Source: Dimargaris cristalligena (taxonomy: Eukaryota > Kickxellomycota > Dimargaritomycetes > Dimargaritales > Dimargaritaceae). Taken from it: a DNA stretch of 53,751 bases. Below the pieces are notes generated by a model. That model searched no databases and was not told the origin of the DNA. It saw nothing but the letters and a program-made list of their open reading frames with translations. Of the stretch, positions 12,060 through 26,000 are shown piece after piece; positions within the stretch are counted from its first letter, which is position 1; each line of letters begins with the position of its first letter. The stretch is from positions 3,136 to 56,886 of the forward strand of contig JANBQC010000121.1 of assembly GCA_027576995.1 (NCBI GenBank), written 5' to 3'. The translations under genes were made by a program, and so were the position numbers.

Positions 12060-13796
12060 ATGCCCAGGAAAATAATAGGGGATATATCCGAAGGCCCCTC
12101 CTCCTCCTTAGGGTCAGGCGGCCCTGACTCCCAGTCCCTAACACATCCGGATTGGAACGAGTCCCCTCCGTCCGGTAAAGGCCCTCCCCCCCCGATACCC
12201 GTCCGGGATTCGTCTGCCTTGTCCCCGTCGTCGTCCACCGCTACTCTAACCGATTGTCCCCCAGTCACCCCGGACCGCACCTCTGCTCGGTCCAGCCACC
12301 GCGCCCCCGTCCATACCGGGCTGCGGCAGCGGTCGAGCCCTCCCTCCTCTTCGACCACCTCATCACTGACCCAGCGCCTGGACCTGTTGGACGCCAATCC
12401 CCCCTCGGAGTTTTACGAGAGTGATGTCTCCACCCACACCGTTCCCATTCAAACCTCGGCCCTCGACCCCGGTGCCAACCATATTCTACCCGTGCATACC
12501 GAGCTGCGGTCCTCGGTGCTATCCTACGAAAATAGCAAGGTAAGCTATAAGGGCATGATGAACCTGGCCCTGCTTCTCCTGTTCGTCACCAATGTTCGTT
12601 TGGTCGTGGAAAACTACATGAAGTACGGCTTCCTGATTTCCATCCCGGGCCAGTACGTCCCCCCGCAGGACTGGGTCTTTACGTTGATTGCGTCAGCCCT
12701 CCTCCCCGTCAACATCCTGGTGGCCCTGGGCGTGGAGCGCGTCGTGGCCGACTATTACGCCTACCCGCTGCTGCGGACCCTGCAGCGCACCTCATCATAC
12801 CGCCCCGACGAGCAAACCTACCGGCGCTGGACCGTTTGGTCCGGCTGGATCCACGCCGCCAATATCACCGTCACCCTGGCCTTCCCGTCGTATGTGGTGT
12901 ACCAAAAAATGTACCACCCCCTGCTGGGCATGGCCATTGTGTTCACGGTGGTCATCCAGTCCCTTAAGCTCATCTCGTATGCTTTGGTCAACCGGTGCCT
13001 GCGCTACGACCTGGTCCATGGCATCCCCCAGCCGGCCGAGTATACCGTGCACTATCCCGCCAATATTCGCCTGCGGGACTCCCTCTACTTCTTCTGGGTG
13101 CCGACCCTGTGCTACCAACCCAGCTACCCCCGCAACCAGCGCTTCCGCAAATCGTTTTTCCTCAAGCGCTGCCTCGAGGGGGCCATCGCCACGGTCATGA
13201 TCTACTTTTTGGTGGAGCAGTACGCCATCCCCACTCTGAAGAACTCCATTACGCCCTGGGAGCAGCTCAACGTGCCCCAGATCCTCGAGCGCGTGTTTAA
13301 ATTATCCACCACGAGCGTACTGATCTGGCTGCTGGGCTTCTACGCCTTCTTCCACGCTTTCCTGAATGCCCTGGCTGAGCTGCTCCATTTCGGCGACCGG
13401 TCGTTCTATCTGCCCTGGTGGAATAGTGGCACCCTGGCCCGCTACTGGCGCCTGTGGAACCAGCCGGTCCACTTCTTTTTCAAGCGCCACGTCTACATCC
13501 CATGCCTCCAGGCCGGCTTCTCCCCCCACACCTCCATGGTCCTCATTTTCTTCATCTCAGCCCTTCTCCATGAGCTGGTGGTGGGCATACCCACGCACAA
13601 TCTGCGGGGCCACGCCTTTTGGGGCATCTTTTTCCAGGTGCCCTTGGTGCTCTTTACCGATTTATTGGCCCAATACACCGGGAAAGACTCGAGCATCGGC
13701 AATATCTTTTTCTGGATATCCTTTTGCATCTTGGGCCAGCCTTTCCTGGTGGTCCGGTACTTTTACGACTGGACCAAGCAGTACCTTGTGGTGTAA
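12060..13796 (+). CDS. DGA1-like (DGAT1 family): DGAT1-like MBOAT acyltransferase (diacylglycerol or sterol O-acyltransferase)
   Basis: This is a single-exon membrane protein of 578 residues. The family makes triacylglycerol from diacylglycerol and acyl-CoA in the ER, or sterol esters in the ARE/ACAT branch. A Ser/Pro-rich cytosolic N-terminus (about 1-160) precedes eight or more hydrophobic segments. DGAT1-type motifs include VVENYMKYG, SLYFFWVPTLCYQPSYPR, LARYWRLWNQPVHFFFKRH, and the SALLHELVVGIP segment with the likely catalytic His504. These resemble DGAT1 more than yeast ARE. The FYxDWWN motif reads FYLPWWN (449-455), with Pro in place of Asp. A GTAAGC inside the frame near 12540 looks like coincidence, because family homology runs through it. 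Triacylglycerol synthesis is the most likely role; sterol esterification is the alternative. Confidence 0.88.
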   Translation: MPRKIIGDISEGPSSSLGSGGPDSQSLTHPDWNESPPSGKGPPPPIPVRDSSALSPSSSTATLTDCPPVTPDRTSARSSHRAPVHTGLRQRSSPPSSSTTSSLTQRLDLLDANPPSEFYESDVSTHTVPIQTSALDPGANHILPVHTELRSSVLSYENSKVSYKGMMNLALLLLFVTNVRLVVENYMKYGFLISIPGQYVPPQDWVFTLIASALLPVNILVALGVERVVADYYAYPLLRTLQRTSSYRPDEQTYRRWTVWSGWIHAANITVTLAFPSYVVYQKMYHPLLGMAIVFTVVIQSLKLISYALVNRCLRYDLVHGIPQPAEYTVHYPANIRLRDSLYFFWVPTLCYQPSYPRNQRFRKSFFLKRCLEGAIATVMIYFLVEQYAIPTLKNSITPWEQLNVPQILERVFKLSTTSVLIWLLGFYAFFHAFLNALAELLHFGDRSFYLPWWNSGTLARYWRLWNQPVHFFFKRHVYIPCLQAGFSPHTSMVLIFFISALLHELVVGIPTHNLRGHAFWGIFFQVPLVLFTDLLAQYTGKDSSIGNIFFWISFCILGQPFLVVRYFYDWTKQYLVV

Positions 13797-13865
13797 ACTA
13801 ACCGTGGTTGAGATCCCGAGCCTTTAGCCAAGCTGTACCATTTTCGTCTTTCTATTTCTATTTCG

Positions 13866-13902
13866 ATTTATTTATTTATATATATACACACACACATATA
13901 GA
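13866..13902. repeat. A+T-rich simple repeat with (CA)n
   Basis: A compound run of TTTA, TA and CA units just after the DGAT1-like stop. It may contribute to 3' end formation but no canonical AATAAA is within it. Confidence 0.6.
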
Positions 13903-14331
13903 TATGCTCTGAATAAGACATATTATAGGAATCGATCCCAAAACCAACAAACGTTTGTAATATCTTTTTCAGTATGGTCGGGGAGTGGTGGTGGTGTGGG
14001 ACCCCCATTTTTTTGGCAGAAATTTAGCCGTAGGCGGTGGGACTATAGATTAAATGAGTATATACCGTTGTATAAACAACTTGCCCTGAAGAGCCGCCCT
14101 TCGTCCCCTAGTATGGTTCTGGGTATTATATAACTATTACAGGTTAGGTATAGCATGGATCTACACACCCGGTTTTAGGATTGCAGGCGAGAAAATGCCC
14201 CGTCATTATGTCATCTGACGGCCTTGTTGGCTAATACAGAGTGTGGTATACTTAATGATTGCATACGGCGGGCGGGGCTCGTTTGGGGGACCCCAAAGGG
14301 GAGGAGGGTAGGACATAAGCAGTATGGTAAG

Positions 14332-14350
14332 TATATATATATATATATAT
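14332..14350. repeat. (TA)n microsatellite
   Basis: A perfect TA run in spacer DNA. Confidence 0.8.
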
Positions 14351-15178
14351 CTTTGATGTGTTGGTAAATGGGTAGGGTGAATCCAAAGAATGTCACTGCC
14401 TCCTTCCGAAGCAAACAAAGGGTGTGGGGGAGGAGATATTGGTTATATACAGCCGCCCCGCCACGGCAGGAATTGGGCATCGCATCTTTCCCTCCCTATT
14501 CGCCAATGGGGGTGGGGCAGTACAGCTTATAGGTAGGAAAAGGAGGGAATTTGTATGTATTATTATCATCTGGTCCACTTTGTTCTGGAGGGGCGCCCTG
14601 TGGTCTGGACAGAGCAGCCGTGCTTTAAAGCCGTTAGTGGGGTGGGTATACTATGAAGGGGTGTCCTCGTCGATTAACCACGAATTCTTCTGCTATTGCA
14701 CATTCACTACCGAAAATTCACAGCGGCAAAGGGTGTGGGTGTGTGGTGGTGGTGGCCTTCTGGGCCAGGCGTATTCCGAAAAGAGGCCATGCCATGATAA
14801 TGTGTGTGATTGGAAACTAATAATAATAACTGCGCCAATGGCCTTTTATAAGCCCCACACACCTACTACTACTGACATGCACTTATGTGGACGGGGAATA
14901 GGAGGGGGTCATGGCTTCGAGCAGGGGGGGAGCCATATTGCCCACCCACCCACTAGCACCACTAACATATACACTAAACGACACAACACAGCAGCCCCCC
15001 CTACCACTGTATATATCCTTCCCTCCCAGCTTATTCCCTTCAAACTATATTTGGCCGCATGTCTCTTCTCCCTTCATTTCTCTATTTTGTCTTCCAGTTC
15101 ATCCCATTCCACCCTCTAACCTTTGCTTCATCCCTCCAACTCTTTGGGATCCCCGCCCCTCTTTCTAGCCCAGCCACC

Positions 15179-16707
15179 ATGGACTCCAAGCCCCCTCCGT
15201 TTGCAGGCGGTCGACCACGGCCACCCACCACCGCCGGCGCCCGCCACGCTTCCCGATCCCTCGACGACTTCCTCCACCGCGTCCAACATTCCGCCATTTA
15301 CTCCAGCCCCCACCACCACTGGCCCCGCAAGCCGTCCCGGACCCGCCGGGAGTTCCGCCTGGCTGCCTTGGAGCTGCTAAATCCGTCCCGCGCCGACAAA
15401 TTCCTCCAGGCCGTGTCCGAGGGCAATCTGCCCAAGGTCGTTGCGTATCTATTCCCTTCCCTCGGCGGCCACCACCCCCATACTCTGGCCGAGTCCCACC
15501 TCCTCCGGTCCACGCCCCTTTCCTCTTCCCCCTCCTCCTCTTCATCGTCCGCGTCCCCCTCGTTCTCCACCCGACCCACTTCGCTGGGACTGCCCAAGTT
15601 CGAAGAGCTCGCCCTTGATGGGTCATCGCTGCCGGGACCCAGCAGCCCCGCTCCCGGCCCGCCCTTCGATGTACACTCTCCCCAGTATCTAGCCAATGTT
15701 ACCGATGCCAGTCAGCGATCCGGTCTGCACATTGCCGCTTCCAAGGGCAATGTGGCCATTCTCATCCTATTAATTCGTGCCGGCGCCAGCGTTAATACCC
15801 GCGATGTCCTGGGCAACACCCCTCTTCATATTGGTAAGTCCCGGCATTGATACCCACCATCGCCGGGGTGATGACGCTGCCCCCGCCTCGCTTTATTCCA
15901 TCCCCTACTTTACCCGTGCTGACCCCCCTTTGGAATTGTCTACCCCGACTCGTCCTGCCTTTTGCCCTCCCAATAGCGGTAGTCAGCAATCACATCAACT
16001 GCGTGCTGGCTCTTCTGCAAGCGGGCGCCGAAATTTCCGCCTGTAATTTTTCCCACAACGCCGCCACTCCTTTGGATCTAGCCCGTAACCGACTGCGGTC
16101 GATTCGTATCCATGAGCGGGACGCCTTGGGCCACTGGGAAAGTCAGGCACGCGATGACTCCATGCCCGTCGACCCCGACTCCCTGCCCCCCTCGCCCACG
16201 GCCTGGCCCCGCTCCCGCCAGTCCTTTGGCCAGGTGGTGACCAGCGTCCGGCAAATCGTTCAGATCCTACAACATTACACCAGCCAGGGCGCCACGGGGG
16301 ATAGCAGTCTCCCCGGCCCCAGTCAGAGTCTGGTCGTTTACCAGCCCCTGGCCGAATCCACGCCCCCCTCTCCTACCCTGCACTTAGCCTACCCCGACGA
16401 CCTTTCCCCCCATCGCCGGTACCAACAGACTAACCAGGAGCTAGACCAACTTCTGGGCCAATTGGCCCGCCTGGATCTCAGTCAAACCACTCCCCCAGCT
16501 GATGCTGCCACTGCAACGGCGATCACTCCGACCCAGGCTTCCGAGCCCACAGTAGTGAGGCCGTTCGAAGGGCCTACTGGATCCCCACCGGCCGGCGGTG
16601 TCGTTATCCTACACCAAACACCCACCGCCCCACTCACCCCGGTCGAGTATGACCGGGAAATGAACCATATTCTCGATCGGTTAGAGAAACTCTTTGGGGA
16701 TATCTGA
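15179..16707 (+). CDS. ANKRD54-like ankyrin-repeat protein, two exons
   Basis: Exons 15179-15833 and 15977-16707 (intron GTAAGT...AATAG, 143 bases) encode 461 residues. The ATG has a strong context (CAGCCACCATGG). Helix RADKFLQAVSEGNLPKV (about 71-87) is followed by a Ser-rich insert, then two clear ankyrin repeats (SGLHIAASKGNVAILILL, then LGNTPLHIAVVSNHINC across the splice junction) and a third weaker one (NAATPLDLARNRL). A helix RQIVQILQHY follows. This order, including the linker helix after the repeats, recalls animal ANKRD54 (Lyn-interacting ankyrin protein). I base that on remembered conservation, not alignment. The C-terminus (DREMNHILDRLEKLF) looks like a short coiled coil. The protein is probably a cytoplasmic or nuclear adaptor; its function in fungi is unknown to me. 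Confidence 0.8.
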
Positions 16708-18302
16708 TAGTAGTATCTTCCCCTGATTATCCGCTTCCAACGCCCTCCTTTTACTGTTTTAGAGGGACATCCCGGTAACTGTTTCATTATTTTACATTGG
16801 GCGTCCCCTTGGTTTACCCTGGGCAACCACTCTAGTGACGTACTCGTATGTACCGCGGCATTCCCGTCTATTTTCTTTTTGGATATTTTAATTTGTATTT
16901 TTGGGGTTTCTGGTCCTGTACCCGAACCCGGGTATATGAAACATACGGCCTTTATATTTTCATCATCGGAGGATTCCATAGTGGACGAATGGTCCAATCG
17001 AAATCTCGCTCGTCTAGCTATACAGCTCAGGCCATTAATTGCTTTTTTTGCCCACCTAGTCGTCCGATGCACACTATACCCACTGTTGTTCTCACACATT
17101 TTACATTTGTATATTAACTTCCGGCAATACCAACCCTCGATTCCACCTACTTAAAGTAATTCCCTGACCCGCCACCCGCCGGATGGACTAGGTAATGGTT
17201 CGAATGTATAGGGCGCCTGTGGGTGTAAAGCGAAATCCAAAGAGAGGTGCTGAAAATAAAGTTAAGGAAAATGGTCCATCTTATTAATGGCGGAGATGCA
17301 CTATTTATTGACTTTTATAGTTAAGTCGTGTTAGGGTTTTAGGTAGAGCACTGAGCCGCGGGGGGGGGGTTGGTTGGTCACTTCGGCCACAGCCTTCCCG
17401 TATTCGATCTTTCCGAATTACAGGAGAAGGGCTATTGGCCGAGAATTAAACGTGGCCACCGCACTAATTGGTCACCGCCCTCATTCTAATGTGATTTAAT
17501 TACAGAAACGTAGCTTGGCGATGTTTTTTTTGAAGAGCCGGGGGATGAGGAGGAAATAATCCCTTTGACCAGATATTCTGAAGTGGGATATAATAGGTTT
17601 GGTGAATTTCCAGCAGGTATTTGGAAAGGGGAAGTTCGCTCTTTTGGCCCGTCTAGGTGGGGCTATAGGCTTGCCAGATTGGAAAGCCTAGTATAGCCCA
17701 GAGGGAGTAATGGCGCAAAGGCTCGAGAAGGTCACCAGCAGGCCCAAACCTGGTTAGGGAATCTCACTTGGCTATATCCCCAAATGCCTCTGTAATCAGC
17801 TTGCACTAAACTGCGTAGGCGCCTTTTCCAGACCCTATATTTCAGAAGGCTATGAGATAGTGTCCCGTCTTTGTACGAAACAAAGCCCCGCTTTGCACTG
17901 ATGATGGTGGCCTCCGTCCGCGTTCCCTTAAATGAACCGAAATAAAGCTTACAGAATACCTCGGCCATTTCGCCCAGCAGGGCCGTATAAGCGAAGTGGC
18001 CTGATCCTTAAATATCGAGAACTCTATATATCAATATGAGCACTTTGTCACCCTCCCCTTTTTACGTCCATTGGGGATAGACTGCCTAATTATAGGGCCT
18101 CTTACTGGACTCGCGTTTAGAATAAAGATTTATAGGCGTGTTGGCGGTTCATTATCAGCAGAGAAGCGGTAACCAAAGTCACTACAAAATGGCACAGCTT
18201 GGGCGTGGCTAAAGAGAAACAGATGATTGGCGAGGGGGGAATGAACGTCACTGTATGTAAAAAATCAATGGTGGGGGGAGGGGGTTGCAGGCAAGCGGGT
18301 GC
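16708..18302. other. Convergent intergenic region before VPS1
   Basis: This lies between the 3' ends of the ankyrin gene (plus) and VPS1 (minus). No recognisable gene is present. A 78-codon minus frame (17732-17968, MAEVFCKLYFG) has a plausible composition but no family signature. An AATAAA-like signal occurs only about 540 bases after the ankyrin stop. A short G-run sits near 17359-17368. Confidence 0.5.
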
Positions 18303-20685
<2,383 letters not shown>

Positions 20686-21291
20686 ATAGGCTGGCGAAGT
20701 GGGACTACCGACGGGAGGGGAGATGGGGGAGGAATGGAGGCAATGGGAGTGAAATGAGAAAGGCAGTTGCGTAGGGGAAGGTTAAGGAGATGAAGGGACA
20801 TGGGGACTGGAGCCGGCTTTGCCAGCGTAGGTGTGTTGGGTTGGAGACGAGACGACCAGCTGCTGCCCGTCTCTCCCGCTATTGACCGCGGCTGCGTCAA
20901 TGCCAAGCAAGGGAAGGGGGCAGTTAGTTGAAGGCCCACCGCTGTATGCGCCTAGGCGAAACTGCCCCGCTTCGCCTGCTTTGCCCTCCTTCTAGACTAG
21001 AAATTCCCCCACCCATGGGGCTAAAAGCAGGTGGGCCAGGAGGGGGTGTAGGGTATTGTTTATAGGAAGTGGCCGTTGTGCCAGATCAACATTCCCCATT
21101 GATAAATGCAGGGGAGTTGGCACCCGCACCCAAACCAGCCACCCCAGGGCAGCTTGGTGCCATATTACGGACTCGGCCCAACCGCCGTCGTCTTCGAGTT
21201 GCACTTTACCTTTAATTCCGGGCCCTCGAGCGAGCCTCTTTCTACCTGTTTCCGCGAACCTCCGCACCGTACCTTTTCCACAAACCCCCCC
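20686..21291. promoter_or_regulatory. Divergent promoter region, VPS1 / thymidylate kinase
   Basis: These 606 bases lie between two outward-facing starts. I see no TATA box of standard form. The VPS1 side is purine-rich on the plus strand and the kinase side is C-rich just before the ATG. Nothing else is recognised. Confidence 0.45.
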
Positions 21292-22440
21292 ATGTCCGGC
21301 CTTGCCAAAGCGAACCACGCCATGGTCCGAGGCGCATTTATTCTTCTGGAGGGCTGCGATCGTACCGGCAAGTCAACCCAGGCCGAGCGGCTGGTGGACG
21401 CCCTGAACCGCCGAGGCCAGCGCGCTCTTCTCTGGAAGTTCCCCGGTAAGTATACTCACTGTATCCCAGGTCTTTGCTCTGTTGCAGTACCATAAAGGCG
21501 AAGGGCATGCCCCTTCGACTGGTCCACGGAACCGCCAAAGAGCCGAGTCCCCATATCACTTTATCTTCTTCAGCCGGATCGCCCTTATTTACGGCGCCTC
21601 TAGTTACTAAACGGCCAACCCCCTCCACTCGCACAGATCGAACCACCCGCATAGGCCAAATGATTGATGGCTACTTGGCCAAGGGGCAGGACCTCAACGA
21701 CCAGGCGGTTCACCTCCTATTCTCGGCCAACCGGTGGGAAGCCATTGGGCAAATCCAGGCCCACCTGCGCGAGGGTACCCATTTAGTCGTGGACCGCTAT
21801 GCCTATTCAGGGGTGGCGTTCTCTGCGGCCAAGGTACGTACACGGCCACGTATATCTACAATTTAGCCGAGCCCCTATCCCGGTGGTCTTCTGAACATAT
21901 CCCCCTCCTTCTTTTCTAACCTCGTGAAAGTGTTTTTTTCTGCCTCCTCGCCCGAACCGCAACAGGGACTCGACCTCCACTGGTGCAAACAGCCCGATGT
22001 TGGCCTGTTAACCCCCGACCTCACGTTTTTTCTGGACATGTCCATCGAAGAAAGTATGAACCGGGGTGGCTTCGGCCAGGAGCGTTATGAAAAGGTGGCC
22101 CTGCAAACCCGAGTCCGCGAAATGTTCCATGCCCTCCGTGAACCCGATTGGAAGGTAAGGCGGACTCCACAATCTGTATGATATTGAATATATTCTGCCA
22201 GGTTTCCCGACATATACCCGTTTTGCTAAACGGCGCCTTTCCCGCGATTAATACCTTGGCTAACTGATTCTTCCACGGGTGGAGTTTGCCTTGCCCCGCC
22301 CCTATTCCTTTGGCTATGTCCAGGTCATTGACGCCACGCAGACTAAGGACCAAATTCACGCCGAGCTATTGGGAATAGCCCAGGCCACCATTGGTTGCGT
22401 CGGCAACACAGAGCTCAAGCACACGTTATGGACCGTCTAG
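21292..22440 (+). CDS. CDC8: Thymidylate (dTMP) kinase, four exons
   Basis: The enzyme phosphorylates dTMP to dTDP for DNA synthesis. Exons 21292-21445, 21637-21833, 21966-22154 and 22324-22440 give 218 residues, the usual size. The P-loop GCDRTGKS is at 21-28. The intron 1 join restores the Asp of DRTTRIGQMIDGYL. The substrate motif VVDRYAYSGVAFSAAK holds DRY at 104-106. HWCKQPDVGL and the LID-like GGFGQERYEK match eukaryotic dTMP kinases. A second in-frame ATG at 21322 (MVRGAF) would also retain the whole kinase, so the true start is uncertain by 10 codons. The window continues with CSB/Rad26 in the same orientation, about 640 bases downstream. Confidence 0.95.
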
Positions 22441-23081
22441 ACGTACCCGATTGCCCACCACCCCCCATCCAAATATATATAGTCCTTTATACTCGTTATT
22501 GTCCAGTTCTTGGTTTTGGCAACCTGGCGTCTTTTTACTAAGTCATACATCCCATTCGTTGATTTTTAAGAACCTGGCGTGGTGCTAATGAGCTGGTCCC
22601 CGTTGGCAATTGGTATTTAGCTTGACATGCCCCTTGGCTTAGTCGAGTTAGTGCGGTGTAATATCCCAAGGTCGAATTTGACCTCAAGTGGCTAGAGGGT
22701 TAGTGGTTCGCAGGGCCCCGCCCTCTATATGGCGCAAAGGCCAAAGCAGCATTTGCAATGACAAATGGGCTGCGGAATTAACCAGTGCGTTGCCTATCCA
22801 TGTTTTCATTCATAAGCCAAAAGAAGCAACCTGGGCTGCGGATGCCTCAGGTGGGAGGGCAAATCCTTAAAGGCCGAAACCACTACAACTACAACACCCA
22901 CTACCACTCCTCTCCGCTTACTTTTGCCTGGTTTCAATAAATTTTTTTAGTTCAAGGCCCCATTCCACATCCATGGAGCTTTCCCACTTAGTCTATTAAC
23001 TGTTGGCATAGTCCATGTGAATACGCCCATTCCGTAAATTATACTGCGCCATTCTATTCCTTCACCTCTATATTGCTCCCC
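22441..23081. other. Intergenic region, thymidylate kinase to CSB/Rad26
   Basis: This holds the 3' flank of the kinase and the promoter of the CSB/Rad26 gene. An AATAAA at 22937-22942 is too far from the kinase stop to be its likely signal. No gene is recognised. Confidence 0.45.
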
Positions 23082-26000
23082 ATGGCTTCTTCTGACACCA
23101 ACTCCGTTGACTCGTTGCCAGCCAGGACCCCCATTGAGGCTGGTGTATCCGAGTCCTTGTCTGGTATCCTGGGCGTCCAGGCTATTGTGGACCAGGATGA
23201 CCTGGAAGCAAGTGTCATGCGCCAGGCCGATCGGGCCATGCGAGAAAAGGAAATTGCCCATGAGCAGAAGCGACTAACGCGGGCTCAAAAGACCCATAGG
23301 TACGGCATATGCTCGGGGAAGTTATAATAATAGCCCCTTGAGCGTCGAGTTTCCGGACAGGCCATATCCACACATTATATACATACGTATATAGATATAT
23401 AGATAGATAGATTAGGCTTGAATACAGCGCCTTATAAAGTAGTGGCCTTTTTTTTATCGGTCCCGACAATTCCGTTACATCCACTCTACTCATATCGGCT
23501 AAATCTTACCATCGCTATATCAACTTTATTTTTTAAATCATCTTCAAGTCAATTGGAGCAACACATCAGTACCACGCTAGATAAACTCGACCGTTGCCGC
23601 ACTGAAGGCCAGCGGGTCACTCATGAAAACACCCTGGCCAAACTACAGGCTAAACTCCACAGTAATGAGACCGATATCCGTGATATTCAAGGGCGACTAG
23701 GGGCCTATACCGAAGTGAACGATGCCACCGACGAGCAGCTGATTCACCAAGGCTCGGCAGACCTAGAAAGTGAACGCGACCGCCTCATCCGAACTGGCCA
23801 AATCAATCCTTTTAGTCCGGATCTAGGTGCGCCAGCCCCAACAATCACTCCGCAAGTGGAGGTTAACGACTCGATCGTTCTTCCAGGCTCATCCGACACT
23901 AGTGCTAACGATTCAGAGAGTAGCAGCGAGGGATCTGGCGAAGAAGGTACACCGAATGCAGTTTACAAAGACGACGGCGACGAGCTCTTTTATCAGGTAA
24001 ATATTTCAGCACGTGGTTCTGCAAAAAAGTCCCGGTCCAACTATTAACCATCCATCGCTAATGCCCCATCCCGGATTACCGATGGCTTGACTCATTTTAT
24101 CAACTGCTATCCATATTCATATGCACTAAATACACGTCGTGGATAGATGCGGCTGCACCGATGGGCCCAACGGCGGCGCAGACTACGTCTCAAGACCCTT
24201 GGACAGGACGCCGACTCCCTGGATCTGAACCCAGATCCCAATATCGATGAGCCCCGACTGCCTCACCCCGTTTACGCGGACCTGGACATCTCCCCTCGCC
24301 TGCGTATCCCGGGCGATATCCATACCCGTCTCTTTGACTACCAAAAAACATGCCAGCGCTGGCTTTGGGAGCTACACATCCAAAAGGTGGGGGGCATTAT
24401 CGGGGATGAGATGGGCCTTGGTAAAACGGTCCAAATTGCTTCCTTTCTGGCCGCCTTGTATTATTCAGGCCTCCTCACCCGGTCCCGGATCCTGCCCGAC
24501 GGTGGGACCCGCGAGACCCTGCCCCTACCCTCGTTAATTGTATGCCCCGCCACCATTATGCGGCAGTGGGTCAAGGAGTTGCGCCAGTGGTGGCCACCCC
24601 TTCAGGTGTTCATTCTGCATTCCACGGGCAGTGCCCGGGTAAATTACGATTCACACTCCAAGTCTGCGGCGCGTAAGGGAAAGCGGCCCCGGGAGGCCTC
24701 GGACGGATCCGAGCTGGATGATGCGGATGGCGACGAGGACAAAGATCATCATACCACCGCGTTCGAGGCCCTGGAGCAGTGGGAAACCCGGCAGAAACGA
24801 CGGAGCCGTGCGAAGAACACCCCCGGTGGTCGGCTAGGCAGTGGCCCGAACCCAAACGCCACCCCCAGCTCTGGGAAGGCCCCATCCTGGGTCGACTCCC
24901 TAATTCAGCGCGTGTTCAACGGTGGCCATATCATTGTGACTACTTACGAAGGGGTTCGGATCCATCGGCAGGCCCTTCTCGGCCGCCGGTGGGGCTACGT
25001 GGTGCTCGACGAGGGCCATAAAATTCGTAACCCGGATTCCGAAATTACGTTGGTGTGTAAATGCCTGCACACCATTCACCGTATTATCCTCTCGGGCACA
25101 CCGATCCAGAACAACCTCACCGAACTGTGGTCTCTGTTCGATTTTGTATACCCCGGTCGGTTGGGAACCCTCCCGGTGTTCCAAGACCAATTCGCGGCGC
25201 CCATCAGCGTGGGTGGGTTCGCCAACGCCAACAACTACCAGGTCCAAACGGCCTACAAATGTGCCTGTATTCTACGGGACCTGATAAGCCCCTGCCTGCT
25301 GCGTCGGCTGAAGGTGGATGTGGCGCGGGATTTACCAAGTAAACAAGAACAGGTCCTTTTTTGCAATCTGACGCGCCCCCAACGGCGAGTGTATGAAACG
25401 TTTCTCCAGTCGAGTGAGTTGGCTGGTATTATGGAAGGGCGGCGCCAGGTGTTGTTTGGTATCGATATCGTGCGCAAAATCTGCAATCACCCCGATTTGC
25501 TGCTCCTACCCCGCTCGTCGTCATCGGCCGCCTCCAAGAAGGACTCCCCCCCGTGTTCCGATGAAGACCGAAAAGGCGGCTTGGCTATGCATCCATGCTC
25601 CGGCGCTAGCGATAGTCGTGGTCACAACAGTCAGCCCAAGCGACGACCAATAGTCAGCCACCGTCCGATAGCCTCAGCCCGATGCCCTCAGCGAGCACAG
25701 GATCAGGATAATGATACATGGGATCACGGTGATCTATACCGCCGACCCACCCAGACTAATGAACCCCTGTCCTTTGTAACCCAGGTGCAGGTGCGTGACC
25801 ACGGTACTTCGTCAGCCGCCCCCGAGTCTTCTTCAGTACGGCCGACTGGCGAATCAGTGAACTCCCAGCCACCCCCGGCCCAATTGCACGCATTAACCGA
25901 CCCCGATTTCGGTGACTACCGCCAATCTGGTAAAATGCTAGTAGTAAAGCATCTACTGGAACTGTGGGAGCCCCAGGGCCACCGGGTACTCATCTTTACC

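Larger units (their letters stand above)
13797..15178. other. Intergenic region between DGAT1-like and ANKRD54-like genes
   Basis: This holds the 3' flank of the DGAT1-like gene and the promoter and leader of the ankyrin gene. It carries two A+T simple repeats and a long C+T-rich stretch (about 15000-15175) before the next ATG. A 231-codon frame at 14424-15119 is rejected as chance: it has no domain and a low-complexity Thr/Pro/Ser tail that overlaps the leader. Confidence 0.5.

Noticed and set aside
12535..12550. Possible intron donor GTAAGC inside the DGAT1-like gene
   Set aside because: Family-like sequence continues without a break through this point (SYKGMMNLALLLL, then VVENYMKYG).
14424..15119. 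231-codon plus-strand frame before the ankyrin gene
   Set aside because: It has no domain, its composition is low-complexity, and it overlaps the A+T repeats and C+T-rich leader of the ankyrin gene.
15165..15696. Long minus-strand frames over ankyrin exon 1
   Set aside because: They are Gly/Arg-rich shadows of the Pro/Ser-rich sense frame.
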